From NCBI GenBank assembly GCA_025463105.1, contig JAOAPW010000273.1:1-13546 (forward strand): a stretch of 13,546 nt of DNA, read 5' to 3'. Of the stretch, positions 1 through 6,424 are shown piece by piece (positions within the stretch are counted from its first letter, which is position 1; every line of letters starts with the position of its first letter). The notes beneath the pieces were generated by a model. That model was given only the letters and a program-made list of their open reading frames with translations, ran no database searches and was not told the DNA's origin. The DNA comes from Candidatus Acidiferrum typicum. Its GTDB lineage: Bacteria > Acidobacteriota > Terriglobia > Acidiferrales > UBA7541. The position numbers and the translations under genes are program-made.

Positions 1-101
1 TTGTATTCAATAATGAAATTGGCGGCCGTCGACGCGGCCCAGGCTACGATCCCGAACAAAAACATAAGAACGATCAGCTTGGCAACTTGTGAGGGACGCA
101 T
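1..101 (-). CDS. Partial hypothetical membrane/exported protein, N-terminus only
   Basis: An open frame on the minus strand starts at an ATG (99-101) and runs off the left edge; 33 residues are visible. It reads MRPSQVAKLIVL and then a hydrophobic stretch (about residues 7-30: LIVLMFLFGIVAWAASTAA) before NFIIEY. This looks like a signal anchor or first membrane segment. No good Shine-Dalgarno sequence precedes the ATG, and the frame stays open upstream, so another start is possible. The gene is divergent from mlaE and shares its upstream region. The visible part is too short to name a family. The longer overlapping minus-strand frame from 189 is rich in Arg and Gln and looks like a shadow. 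Confidence 0.5.
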   Translation of the reverse strand, partial: MRPSQVAKLIVLMFLFGIVAWAASTAANFIIEY

Positions 102-230
102 AAAGGCGAATTCTATTGGCCGGGCAATAGCGCCGCTTCGAAGCCTGGAATGCAAATGTTTGAGCGGCGCGATATTGCGATGAATGCAAACCAGCCGAGA
201 TCGTATCACAAGCACCATCGGAACAAGAGG

Positions 231-261
231 CACAGACTCGGTCTGTGGTATATCACCACAG
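231..261 (+). promoter_or_regulatory. Two overlapping inverted repeats upstream of mlaE
   Basis: CACAGAC (231-237) and GTCTGTG (241-247) form a perfect 7-bp inverted repeat around TCG. CTGTGGT (243-249) and ACCACAG (255-261) form a second perfect 7-bp repeat around ATATC. The two share CTGTG (243-247), so only one can fold at a time in RNA. As DNA they could be a two-site operator between the divergent left-edge gene and mlaE. The function is inferred; only the symmetry is seen. Confidence 0.4.
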
Positions 262-274
262 TTATTCACGATGC

Positions 275-303
275 TTGACGCGACTGGCGGCGACCAGTAC
301 GCT
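275..303 (+). promoter_or_regulatory. Weak candidate promoter for the mla genes
   Basis: TTGACG (275-280) matches the -35 consensus at five of six positions. After a 17-bp spacer, TACGCT (298-303) is a poor -10 match. Transcription would start near 310, leaving a leader of about 38 nt that contains AGGAG (327-331). The downstream orientation and the -35 quality support it; the -10 is weak. Confidence 0.25.
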
Positions 304-347
304 GTCGTGGAAGCCACTCAGGTGCGAGGAGCACCCTCCGGCGACCG

Positions 348-1175
348 ATGGCGACGACCGAACCTAAACTTCTTGAGGGCACTCCCATTTCGCTGACCGG
401 CGCTCTGACGGAAGGTGTGAAGCAGCGCATTCAGCATGTGCAGGACTACTCGATGCTGGCGGCGAAGTCGGTGACGAATTTATTCAATCCTCCCTTTTAC
501 TGGACCGACATTCTCGAACAGATGGATATCATCGGCGTGGGTTCGCTGCCCATCGTAGTCCTGACCGGCTTTTTCATTGGGGCGGTCATGGTGCTGCAGA
601 CGGCAGCTCAATTTGTGCGCTTCGGTCAGACGGCATTGACGGCCGATGCTGTCTCGCTGGCGCTGGTGCGGGAACTGGGACCAACCATTTCGGGGCTGCT
701 CGTCACGGGACGCAATGGGTCGAGTATCGCCTCGGAGCTTGGTTCGATGGTGGTGACCGAGCAGGTGGACGCGATGCGCGCTATGGGCACGGACCCGACG
801 CGTAAGCTGGTAACCCCGCGCATGGTCGCCGCTGTATTGATGCTTCCGCTGTTGACAGCGACGGCGGACCTCTCCGGGCTGATCGGCGGGTTCGTGGTTT
901 CGACCTTTACTTTGCGTCTCGGCGCGGTGGCGTTCTGGACGCGTGCAGTTGACGCTTTGGATTTTTCGGACCTGATGCAGGGACTCACCAAACCTCTGAT
1001 ATTCGGTTTCATCCTTTCGACGGTCGGCTGCTACCACGGATTGCGGGTGCGCGGAGGCACGCAGGGCGTGGGCCGCGCAACGACGTCGGCGGTCGTGGCC
1101 TCTTCCGTTTTCATTCTGGTCGCAAATTTCTTCCTGACGAAGATCATGTTGTTCCTTTCCGGGCACGTTTTCTAA
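348..1175 (+). CDS. mlaE: MlaE-family lipid ABC transporter permease
   Basis: This is the integral membrane subunit of an Mla/MCE-type ABC transporter, which moves phospholipids between the inner membrane and the periplasmic MCE protein. The 275-residue length is close to that of other MlaE proteins. The diagnostic MlaE block is clear at about residues 106-150: LVRELGPTISGLLVTGRNG, then a SELGSMVVTEQVDAMRAMGTDP-type cytoplasmic segment that couples to the ATPase. Hydrophobic segments lie near residues 62-86, 160-200, 220-235 and 250-270. The N-terminal 50 residues are amphipathic, as in the family. The start is the ATG at 348. Its only ribosome-binding candidate, AGGAG at 327-331, is far away at 16 nt, so initiation may be inefficient or the start may differ. 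mlaF and mlaD follow on the same strand. The GRNG in the core motif differs from the more usual GRVG. Confidence 0.93.
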   Translation: MATTEPKLLEGTPISLTGALTEGVKQRIQHVQDYSMLAAKSVTNLFNPPFYWTDILEQMDIIGVGSLPIVVLTGFFIGAVMVLQTAAQFVRFGQTALTADAVSLALVRELGPTISGLLVTGRNGSSIASELGSMVVTEQVDAMRAMGTDPTRKLVTPRMVAAVLMLPLLTATADLSGLIGGFVVSTFTLRLGAVAFWTRAVDALDFSDLMQGLTKPLIFGFILSTVGCYHGLRVRGGTQGVGRATTSAVVASSVFILVANFFLTKIMLFLSGHVF

Positions 1176-1217
1176 ATTCCTCCGCGCAATCTGCAGCAGA
1201 ACGAACCCTTTTCCGTC

Positions 1218-1223
1218 TATAAT
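1218..1223 (+). promoter_or_regulatory. Possible internal -10 element between mlaE and mlaF
   Basis: A perfect TATAAT (1218-1223) sits in the short gap between mlaE and mlaF. No convincing -35 lies 16-18 bp upstream. If used, transcription would begin near 1230, which fits the GTG start of mlaF at 1277 and would leave almost no leader for the TTG at 1235. Confidence 0.25.
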
Positions 1224-1276
1224 CTTTACAGCGATTGCGCGAGCCGCAACGGCCGCGACGTGATCGCCCACTTCCT

Positions 1277-2101
1277 GTGACGACTTTGGACACCGCGAGC
1301 GAGCGGGTTGTCTCCTTTAAAGACGTGCGTATTGGTTTCGGTCAGGGCGATATTCTGACCGGCCTGACATTTTCCGTTGTGCCGGGTGAAACCAAAGTTC
1401 TGATCGGCGAGAGTGGAACGGGCAAATCGCTGGCCCTGAAGCTCGCCGCCGGTTTGCTGCAACCAGATTCCGGTTCCGTGCACGTGCTGGGACGCGATCT
1501 CTCCCAGATGACGGAAAATGAACTGCTGGATTTCCGCCGGCAAATCGGATTTGTTTTTCAGGAGGGCGCGCTTTTCGATTCCCTGAGCGTCGCGGACAAC
1601 GTCGCATATCGTTTGCGCGAAGATCGTGTGGATGAAGAGGAAATCGAACAACGCGTTCGGGAAGCGCTGCGCTTCGTGGAAATGGAAGAGGCCATCGACA
1701 AACTTCCCTCCGAACTTTCAGGCGGTATGAGGCGCCGCGTTTCCATTGCTCGTGCCCTCGTGGCGCAGCCTCCTGTCGTTCTCTATGATTCTCCAACTGC
1801 GGGACTCGATCCCGTGACGTCTCAAACAATCATCACGCTGATCATGCGTTTGCGCGACACCCAGGGCGTGACCTCGCTGCTCGCCACGCACCGCCTGCAG
1901 GATGCCTTTGGGCTCGCAAACTACAAGTTTGATGGCCAGTCCGGCCGCGTCGTGCCGGCTACGCACGGCGGTAACGGCTCAAAGGGTCCCACCCGGCCAA
2001 CAAATTTGCTTGTTCTTCGCGGTGGGAAAGCCTACTTCGAAGGCAGCCCGCAAATGATCATGGAATCCAAGGACGAATATCTGCATCGATTTTTGTTGTA
2101 G
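1277..2101 (+). CDS. mlaF: MlaF-family ABC transporter ATP-binding protein
   Basis: This is the ATPase subunit that would power the MlaE/MlaD lipid transporter at the inner face of the inner membrane. Numbered from GTG 1277 (274 aa), it has Walker A GESGTGKS (44-51), a Q-loop at FVFQEG (Q95), signature LSGGM (147-151), Walker B VVLYD ending at D171, D-loop GLDP and an H-loop ATHR (H205). The residue after the Walker B aspartate is Ser172 (codon TCT), where the catalytic glutamate normally sits. After the H-loop about 25 extra residues (216-244, GRVVPATHGGNG region) precede the final strand. The frame also opens with TTG at 1235, which adds 14 Arg/Pro-rich residues unlike the family. Neither start has a good Shine-Dalgarno; GTG 1277 gives the usual N-terminus. 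It lies about 100 bp after mlaE and 39 bp before mlaD. Confidence 0.92.
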   Translation: MTTLDTASERVVSFKDVRIGFGQGDILTGLTFSVVPGETKVLIGESGTGKSLALKLAAGLLQPDSGSVHVLGRDLSQMTENELLDFRRQIGFVFQEGALFDSLSVADNVAYRLREDRVDEEEIEQRVREALRFVEMEEAIDKLPSELSGGMRRRVSIARALVAQPPVVLYDSPTAGLDPVTSQTIITLIMRLRDTQGVTSLLATHRLQDAFGLANYKFDGQSGRVVPATHGGNGSKGPTRPTNLLVLRGGKAYFEGSPQMIMESKDEYLHRFLL

Positions 2102-2140
2102 GTAAAATTAAGTTTTGTTAATTATTCAGGAGGAACTACC

Positions 2141-3226
2141 ATGGCGCACCAAAAACAATTGACCTGGACCGAACTGCGAGTGGGACTTTTCGTCCTGGCT
2201 GCGACGGCTCTCCTGGTGGTTGTCATTTTCTATGTGACCGGACCCAGCGCGCTCGGCCCAAAATACCGGCTGCACGCATTTCTTCCTGAAGTCGATGGCC
2301 TGACCGTCGGGGCGCCCGTTCGTCTGGACGGCGTTGAAGTCGGAAACGTGGAGAAAATTGTCGTTGCGGTGCCCAAGCCGGGCGAACAGCCGTCCAAGGA
2401 CCGCAGCATCCGCGTTGATATGCGCATCCAGAAGGAATATCAGGATTACATCCGCGCCGATTCCTCGGCCGGGCTGATTACCGAGGGGTTGCTCGGAAAT
2501 CGCTACGTTGAAATCGATAGGGGCTTCGTAGGCAGAAAACTCGAAAACGAAGAGGAAATACCCGGACGCGAGGAAAAAGCCCTCAAGGCCGTTGTCGAGC
2601 GTAGCGCCGATCTGATGACCAACTTAAGCTCGATCACGGAGCAGGCCAGCCAGGTCCTGGATGACATCAGAAAAGGACGCGGCTCCCTGGGTAAGTTCAT
2701 GGTTGATGAAACCGCATATCGCCATCTGAATAACTCGCTTGGGAACCTGGATCGCATGCTGGCGGATGTGGCGGCTGGGAAAGGGACGATCGGGAAATTG
2801 ATGGTTAGCGACGAAATATACCAGAATGTGAATTCCGTCGCCGGCCGTCTCGACAACGTGCTCGAGGCCGTGCAGACCAAGCAGGGCACACTGGGCAAAC
2901 TCGTGTATGAAACGCAAATGCATGACACCGCCATGAAACTGATGGATAACGGCAATGGCCTCGTCACCGATATCCGAGGAGGGAAAGGAACGCTCGGCAA
3001 ACTCGCTACCGATGACTCGCTATTTATGCAGTATCGTCAGATAGGCGAAAATATTTCCAGCGCGACGGCAAAATTGAACTCCAATCAGACGACCGCGGGA
3101 AAGTTTTTCACCGATCCCAAATTTTACGACGACTTTTCGGGCCTGGCGGGAGACATGCGTCTATTGGTGGGCGATTTCCGCAAAAACCCGAAAAAATTCT
3201 TGAATGTGAAGTTCCAGATCTTCTAG
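2141..3226 (+). CDS. mlaD: MlaD-like MCE-domain lipid-binding protein with 34-residue repeats
   Basis: This is a periplasmic, membrane-anchored MCE protein that would bind phospholipid and pass it to or from MlaE. The start ATG 2141 has a strong AGGAGG seven to eight bases upstream. Residues 13-33 form one membrane helix after a short cytoplasmic N-terminus. An MCE domain follows (about 42-128; FLPEVDGLTVGAPVRLDGVE, then GLITEGLLGNRYVEI). A 230-residue C-terminal region replaces the short tail of E. coli MlaD (361 aa here, about 180 there). In it a motif like GKGTLGKL recurs, with its Gly-Lys at 184, 218, 252, 286 and 320, exactly 34 residues apart. The linkers look helical (for example LGNLDRMLADVAAG), so the tail may be a coiled or helical rod across the periplasm. 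No mlaC or mlaB gene is seen. The protein ends VKFQIF without a further domain. Confidence 0.93.
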   Translation: MAHQKQLTWTELRVGLFVLAATALLVVVIFYVTGPSALGPKYRLHAFLPEVDGLTVGAPVRLDGVEVGNVEKIVVAVPKPGEQPSKDRSIRVDMRIQKEYQDYIRADSSAGLITEGLLGNRYVEIDRGFVGRKLENEEEIPGREEKALKAVVERSADLMTNLSSITEQASQVLDDIRKGRGSLGKFMVDETAYRHLNNSLGNLDRMLADVAAGKGTIGKLMVSDEIYQNVNSVAGRLDNVLEAVQTKQGTLGKLVYETQMHDTAMKLMDNGNGLVTDIRGGKGTLGKLATDDSLFMQYRQIGENISSATAKLNSNQTTAGKFFTDPKFYDDFSGLAGDMRLLVGDFRKNPKKFLNVKFQIF

Positions 3227-3249
3227 CTGTATCGCTCGCCGGATTTCAA

Positions 3250-3274
3250 CACAGAGGGCACAGAGAACACAGAG
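3250..3274 (+). repeat. Three CACAGAG units at 9-bp period in a purine-rich tract
   Basis: CACAGAG occurs at 3250-3256, 3259-3265 and 3268-3274, each 9 bp apart. A run of AG-rich sequence with GAGAAACTGAGA-like elements continues to about 3375. Similar CACAGAG-rich intergenic tracts are, as I recall, common in environmental bacterial genomes, but copy number cannot be judged from one window. Confidence 0.6.
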
Positions 3275-3431
3275 CAGAGAGAGGAGCGGGATATTTTCAA
3301 AACAGGAAAACTGAGAAACTGAGACCGGGAGTCAGAACAAAAAAGGGAAACAGAAAAGCAGGAAACCGGATTTAAGATCAGAGTGCCAAATTTTGAATTT
3401 CGCGTGAGAACCAGTATATCTGCCGCCAGGC

Positions 3432-3529
3432 GTCTTTCGCATTCCAGTCCCGACAGGGACGAAAGATCGTAGCCCACCGCGGCAGCGGTGGGACCCGTAT
3501 TAGCAAGCAGAACCAAGCCCCGTAGGGGC
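3432..3529. repeat. REP-like element: cluster of three GC-rich hairpins
   Basis: GTCCC/GGGAC (3447-3451 with 3456-3460, loop GACA) is enclosed by TCTTTCG/CGAAAGA (3433-3439 with 3460-3466; the strands share base 3460). Next is a perfect 8-bp stem, CCCACCGC/GCGGTGGG (3473-3480 with 3485-3492, loop GGCA). Last is GCCCC/GGGGC (3517-3521 with 3525-3529, loop GTA). The dense symmetric stems between convergent genes resemble extragenic palindromic repeats. The dispersed-repeat nature is inferred. Confidence 0.6.
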
Positions 3530-3607
3530 GGCACATGATGTCTTGCCAAATTCAAGGTTCCCAATCATATCTTTCGCGGTCGGTCCATTTGCTGCGCTAA
3601 TTCCATT

Positions 3608-4924
3608 TCAAGCTGCGCCACCATTCCGCCGCCAATCCTGCTGAAGCGCAATAGCCGGGTACCACGTAGCGGCAATAGTCATGATCGCTCCCGTCAGAAA
3701 AATCTGTCCGGGTTGCAGGTGCGCAACCGAGGCGCACAGGAAATACATTCCTGCCGCGAAAAATACTCCTACGAAGGACAGCAGATTTGCCGCTGCAATG
3801 ACGCTGCCCTTTTGTGCGGGCGCGGGACGATACTGGATGAGCGCATTGAGAGGAACCGCGTAGAAGCCACCAAAAAAACCGAGCATCGCCAGATCCGCTC
3901 GCACGCTCCACACGCCCAGGCCATGTCGTGACACAAGAAATCCGAAGATGGTCATTCCAATCGCTGCCACCGGAATCAGCCGGGATTCGATTTTTCCACG
4001 CGACAGATAGCCCGCCGTGAGGCTCCCGATTCCTATCCCGATGCCCACGGCGGCCTGCAAATAGCTGATTTGTGTTTCGTCCACGCGCAGAACGTCATGC
4101 CCGTAAACGACGATTACAAATTGGAGCAATGCGGCCAGAAACCATAAGTACGTGTTGCCCACCACGGCCCATCGGAGCACGCGATCGTTCGCGATGATGC
4201 GAATCTGGCCGCTGAGATCGGCAAGAGGATTTGGATGGAATCTTCGCGACAGATTGGCGGCAGGTACACGGGATATTCCAAAGCTCGTGATCAGTCCGAC
4301 CAATGTGAATACGAGCAGAATTACGCCCGACCACGTTTCCCGGCCGCGAAAAGCAACGGCAAGAAATCCCGCGGACATCGTGCCAGTGATTATCCCAACG
4401 AAAGTGCCAAGCTCGATGACGCCGTTTCCCCAAGAAAGTTTATTTTCAGGCAGCAGTTCCGGGAGCAGGCCGTACTTGGAAGGGCCGAACAGCGCTCCCT
4501 GCGTGCTGATCAGAAAAACAGAGGCAGACTCCATCGCCAGATTGCCGGTCGCGAGTGATACCAACGCAAAAATCATGACGCCGATCTCAAAAATCTTCGT
4601 TCCGATCGTCACCGAGCGCTTGCTGTACCTATCGGCAAGATACCCACCGGCCAGTGAGAACAGAATATAGGGAAGAGCGAACAGCGCGCCCACCAGCAGC
4701 ACAAGTTGATCGCGAATGGCGGGGGGGAAGTCCCGCTCCACAATCAGATAGATCACCAGGAATTTCAACGCATTGTCGTTGAACGCCCCTTGAAATTGCG
4801 TGACGATCAAACTCCAGAATCCCAATCGCCAATCGGCAGGATGCCCATGCGGTGACGGCGCCAAAACGGCGGGCGTTAGCGTTCGCGTGGTATCAGATGG
4901 AGAACTTGTTGGATTCCGGGGCAT
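3608..4924 (-). CDS. LplT-like major facilitator (putative lysophospholipid transporter)
   Basis: This is a 438-residue inner-membrane carrier with about 12 hydrophobic segments. The N-terminal FQGAFNDNALKFLVIYL (44-60), the loop DRYSKR (98-103, MFS motif A) and TQGALFGPSKYGLLPELLPE (141-160) followed by NKLSWGNGVIELGTFVG match the LplT group. That group includes LplT, which flips lysophospholipids across the inner membrane, and the MFS domain of carrier-acyltransferase-ligase fusions. Here the protein stops after the carrier domain, so no acyltransferase or ligase is attached. The first 31 residues are a Pro/Ser/Thr-rich extension not typical of E. coli LplT (about 397 aa). The start is ATG 4924 and no Shine-Dalgarno is visible, so a later start near W32 cannot be excluded, although no ATG lies there. 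It converges on mlaD. The substrate is inferred from family resemblance; a general MFS label is safe. Confidence 0.85.
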   Translation of the reverse strand: MPRNPTSSPSDTTRTLTPAVLAPSPHGHPADWRLGFWSLIVTQFQGAFNDNALKFLVIYLIVERDFPPAIRDQLVLLVGALFALPYILFSLAGGYLADRYSKRSVTIGTKIFEIGVMIFALVSLATGNLAMESASVFLISTQGALFGPSKYGLLPELLPENKLSWGNGVIELGTFVGIITGTMSAGFLAVAFRGRETWSGVILLVFTLVGLITSFGISRVPAANLSRRFHPNPLADLSGQIRIIANDRVLRWAVVGNTYLWFLAALLQFVIVVYGHDVLRVDETQISYLQAAVGIGIGIGSLTAGYLSRGKIESRLIPVAAIGMTIFGFLVSRHGLGVWSVRADLAMLGFFGGFYAVPLNALIQYRPAPAQKGSVIAAANLLSFVGVFFAAGMYFLCASVAHLQPGQIFLTGAIMTIAATWYPAIALQQDWRRNGGAA

Positions 4925-5046
4925 GCTTATTTACACACGTCAAGAAGAGGGCAGGTTTCGGGCTCCATTGGGAGCGCGGCAGTACAATCACCGGGCCAAA
5001 CCGCACCCTTCGCAGTGTAATCAGGGAGCGGCCCGCGAGCAAGCCT

Positions 5047-5074
5047 TTGGCAAGCGGCGCGTGTCGTGTAGAAT
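5047..5074 (+). promoter_or_regulatory. Promoter of tRNA-Leu
   Basis: TTGGCA (5047-5052) and TAGAAT (5069-5074) are separated by 16 bp and resemble sigma-70 elements. Initiation would fall near 5081, just before the tRNA 5' end at 5083. The position relative to the tRNA makes this one of the better promoter calls in the window. Confidence 0.6.
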
Positions 5075-5082
5075 CTTTGCAA

Positions 5083-5165
5083 GCCGGAGTGGCGGAATGG
5101 CAGACGCGGCGGACTCAAAATCCGTTGGTCGCAAGGCCGTGTGGGTTCGACTCCCTCCTCCGGCA
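5083..5165 (+). tRNA. tRNA-Leu (anticodon CAA)
   Basis: A class II tRNA. The acceptor stem GCCGGAG (5083-5089) pairs with CTCCGGC (5158-5164), followed by discriminator A (5165). The anticodon stem GCGGA/TCCGT encloses loop CTCAAAA, with CAA at 5116-5118 reading UUG codons. A long variable arm (GGTC, loop GCAA, GGCC) is typical of leucine tRNAs. The T-loop is TTCGACT with stem GTGGG/CCCTC, which has one T-T mismatch at its second pair. CCA is not encoded, since TTC follows. It stands alone on the plus strand between minus-strand genes. Confidence 0.95.
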
Positions 5166-5290
5166 TTCAACATTATTGTTTCCAGGTGAGTTCCCTGGTT
5201 GCTGGACAGACGGAAAACTCTTCAGGCCCCTCTCTTTTTTTAATGCGAGAAAGTTGCAATCGACGCAGGACTGCTCGAAACTCCGAAGCG

Positions 5291-5677
5291 TCAATTCGAA
5301 CAACTGTCACTGACCATCTTCGCGTTCGTTACAGTCATATGACCGTGCTCGGTGGAGTTTTTGGCCACACCATGCTCTTTTGCCTCGCCCTTCACGTCTT
5401 CTTTGGCGCCATGCATGGCTGCATTGGAAACCACGCCAGTAACAGTGACCGTATGCCCGACATGCGGCGCAAGTTTGACAGCGTCACTTTTGACTTCCCA
5501 GGTGCCGCCGCTCTTCGTCGTTAAATTGTAGTCATCCCCATCTTTCTGCAGGCAGCCCGTAAGGGTCCGAACCTTCTGGTGTGTGGTCTTTTTCTCTTCC
5601 TGAGCGCGAGCCGTGCCTGCAGCTGACGAAAAGACAGCCACCGCGGCAATCCAAACTGCAACTTTGTTGATATTCAT
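5291..5677 (-). CDS. Small secreted protein of unknown function, His-rich tail
   Basis: The protein has 128 residues. The start is ATG 5677, because GGAGGT lies just upstream on the minus strand; the longer frame from 5740 lacks such a site. A signal peptide is clear: basic MNINK, hydrophobic core to about residue 20, and cleavage after ARA (25). The mature protein holds a beta-rich region, TLTGCLQKDGDDYNL, then WEVKSDAVKLAPHVGHTVTVTG (60-81), which reads like a small barrel (OB-like; inferred). A hydrophilic, His- and Lys-rich tail (89-113) follows. Only two cysteines remain after cleavage (C42 and C126), so a disulphide between the ends is possible. I recognise similar TGCLQ proteins as common in Acidobacteriota but know no function. 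It follows another secreted-protein gene on the same strand after a 176-bp gap. Confidence 0.85.
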   Translation of the reverse strand: MNINKVAVWIAAVAVFSSAAGTARAQEEKKTTHQKVRTLTGCLQKDGDDYNLTTKSGGTWEVKSDAVKLAPHVGHTVTVTGVVSNAAMHGAKEDVKGEAKEHGVAKNSTEHGHMTVTNAKMVSDSCSN

Positions 5678-5853
5678 GTGACCTCCAGGTTGCGATTTTG
5701 AGGCGAGTAGGTAAGCGCGAGTAGAGCGCAGCATTAGCAATTTATCCTATCGATTCGTCTCGAAGACCATACCGGCAAACCCTCGCCTTCAGGGGGCCAA
5801 ATGCTGTATTCCGTATCATGACTCCGTAATCATAAATACTGAGCCATCGCAAT

Positions 5854-6261
5854 TCACACCTGTACATTTGCCTTCAGGACAACCTGTTCGGAAGGGATTT
5901 TTGTGTGAGGGTCATTTTCGGCCGTTATGAATACTTCAAAATTTTGAAGATGAGTTGTGGTCTTAAACTCGCCTTTCAGGCTATCTTCCACTTTTAGTTG
6001 CCCCTGATTTATAGGTTCGCCGGTTCGCTCCTTAAACCACACGACATAGGTGGTCGCCGCAGGCGTGAGCATTCCAGGTTTTGCCAAATGCTCGGTTTTG
6101 ATTGTGACTTCGATATTGCCGTTTTGATCTTTGCCAATGTCAACTTTTCCCGTAGCTGCGGGGGTGGATTGCCCCGCCGCCATAGGAAAGCTCTTCGCCG
6201 ACAATGACGTTGCGGCGAATAGCGTGGCAATTAAAATTGCCAGCAACAATTTCCCTTTCAT
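5854..6261 (-). CDS. Small secreted protein of unknown function
   Basis: The protein has 135 residues with an N-terminal signal peptide (MKGKLLLAILIATLFAATSL, cleavage probably near SLSA-KS at 22-23). The start ATG 6261 has AAAGGGG a few bases upstream. The mature part is predicted beta-rich and lacks cysteine. It includes VDIGKDQNGNIEVTIKTEHL (40-59), a TPAATTYVVWFKERTGE segment (66-82), GEFKTTTHLQNFEVFITAEND (about 96-116) and a final VVLKANVQV strand. The alternating pattern suggests a small immunoglobulin-like or beta-sandwich domain acting in the periplasm or outside the cell (inferred). It probably shares a transcription direction, not a tight operon, with the secreted protein downstream. 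I do not recognise a named family. Confidence 0.85.
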   Translation of the reverse strand: MKGKLLLAILIATLFAATSLSAKSFPMAAGQSTPAATGKVDIGKDQNGNIEVTIKTEHLAKPGMLTPAATTYVVWFKERTGEPINQGQLKVEDSLKGEFKTTTHLQNFEVFITAENDPHTKIPSEQVVLKANVQV

Positions 6262-6424
6262 ATACCGCCCCTTTCCGCGTTCTGACTATGAGCTGTGTCG
6301 CAATCGAACAGCACCCAAGGATTCAACCTTACTGACAAGGCTGGGCAGCAAGCCATACAGGGAAGGCGGTAAAATGGCGTGCGTGGACACCTATACGGAC
6401 GATGTGCATTGAGTCGCACGTTCG

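Larger units (their letters stand above)
3227..3607. other. Gene-free stretch between convergent mlaD and MFS genes
   Basis: No credible coding frame lies in these 381 bases; the minus-strand frame 3223-3564 is Ser/Arg-rich and overlaps hairpin repeats. The first part (3250-3375) is strongly purine-rich on the plus strand. The second part (3432-3529) holds a REP-like hairpin cluster. No classic terminator with a T-run was found after mlaD, although the hairpins could stop transcription from either side. Confidence 0.6.

Noticed and set aside
480..1271. Long minus-strand open frame (263 aa) opposite mlaE
   Set aside because: It is rich in Arg, His and Gln, has no recognisable motif or ribosome-binding site, and mirrors the codon pattern of mlaE.
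1317..1829. Minus-strand frame (170 aa) opposite mlaF
   Set aside because: It lies fully inside a clear ABC ATPase gene, and its Arg/Pro-rich composition is typical of antisense shadows.
3432..3529. CRISPR array or phage attachment site at the hairpin cluster
   Set aside because: The stems differ from each other, there are no regularly repeated direct repeats with unique spacers, and no cas or integrase gene is present.
3223..3564. Minus-strand frame (113 aa) in the mlaD-MFS gap
   Set aside because: It runs across hairpin repeats and a purine-rich tract; its Ser/Leu-rich sequence reflects that composition and it has no start signal.
5182..5241. Intrinsic terminator after tRNA-Leu
   Set aside because: A 5-bp stem (CCAGG/CCTGG, 5182-5198) and a T7 run (5235-5241) are present but lie about 36 bp apart, so they do not form a standard terminator.
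5165..5290. Integrated element at the tRNA-Leu 3' end
   Set aside because: No integrase gene and no repeat of the tRNA 3' end were seen within the window; the downstream genes look like ordinary secreted-protein genes.
4800..5313. Plus-strand frames overlapping the tRNA-Leu gene
   Set aside because: They read through the tRNA and the 5' end of the MFS gene; the protein sequences have no domain features.
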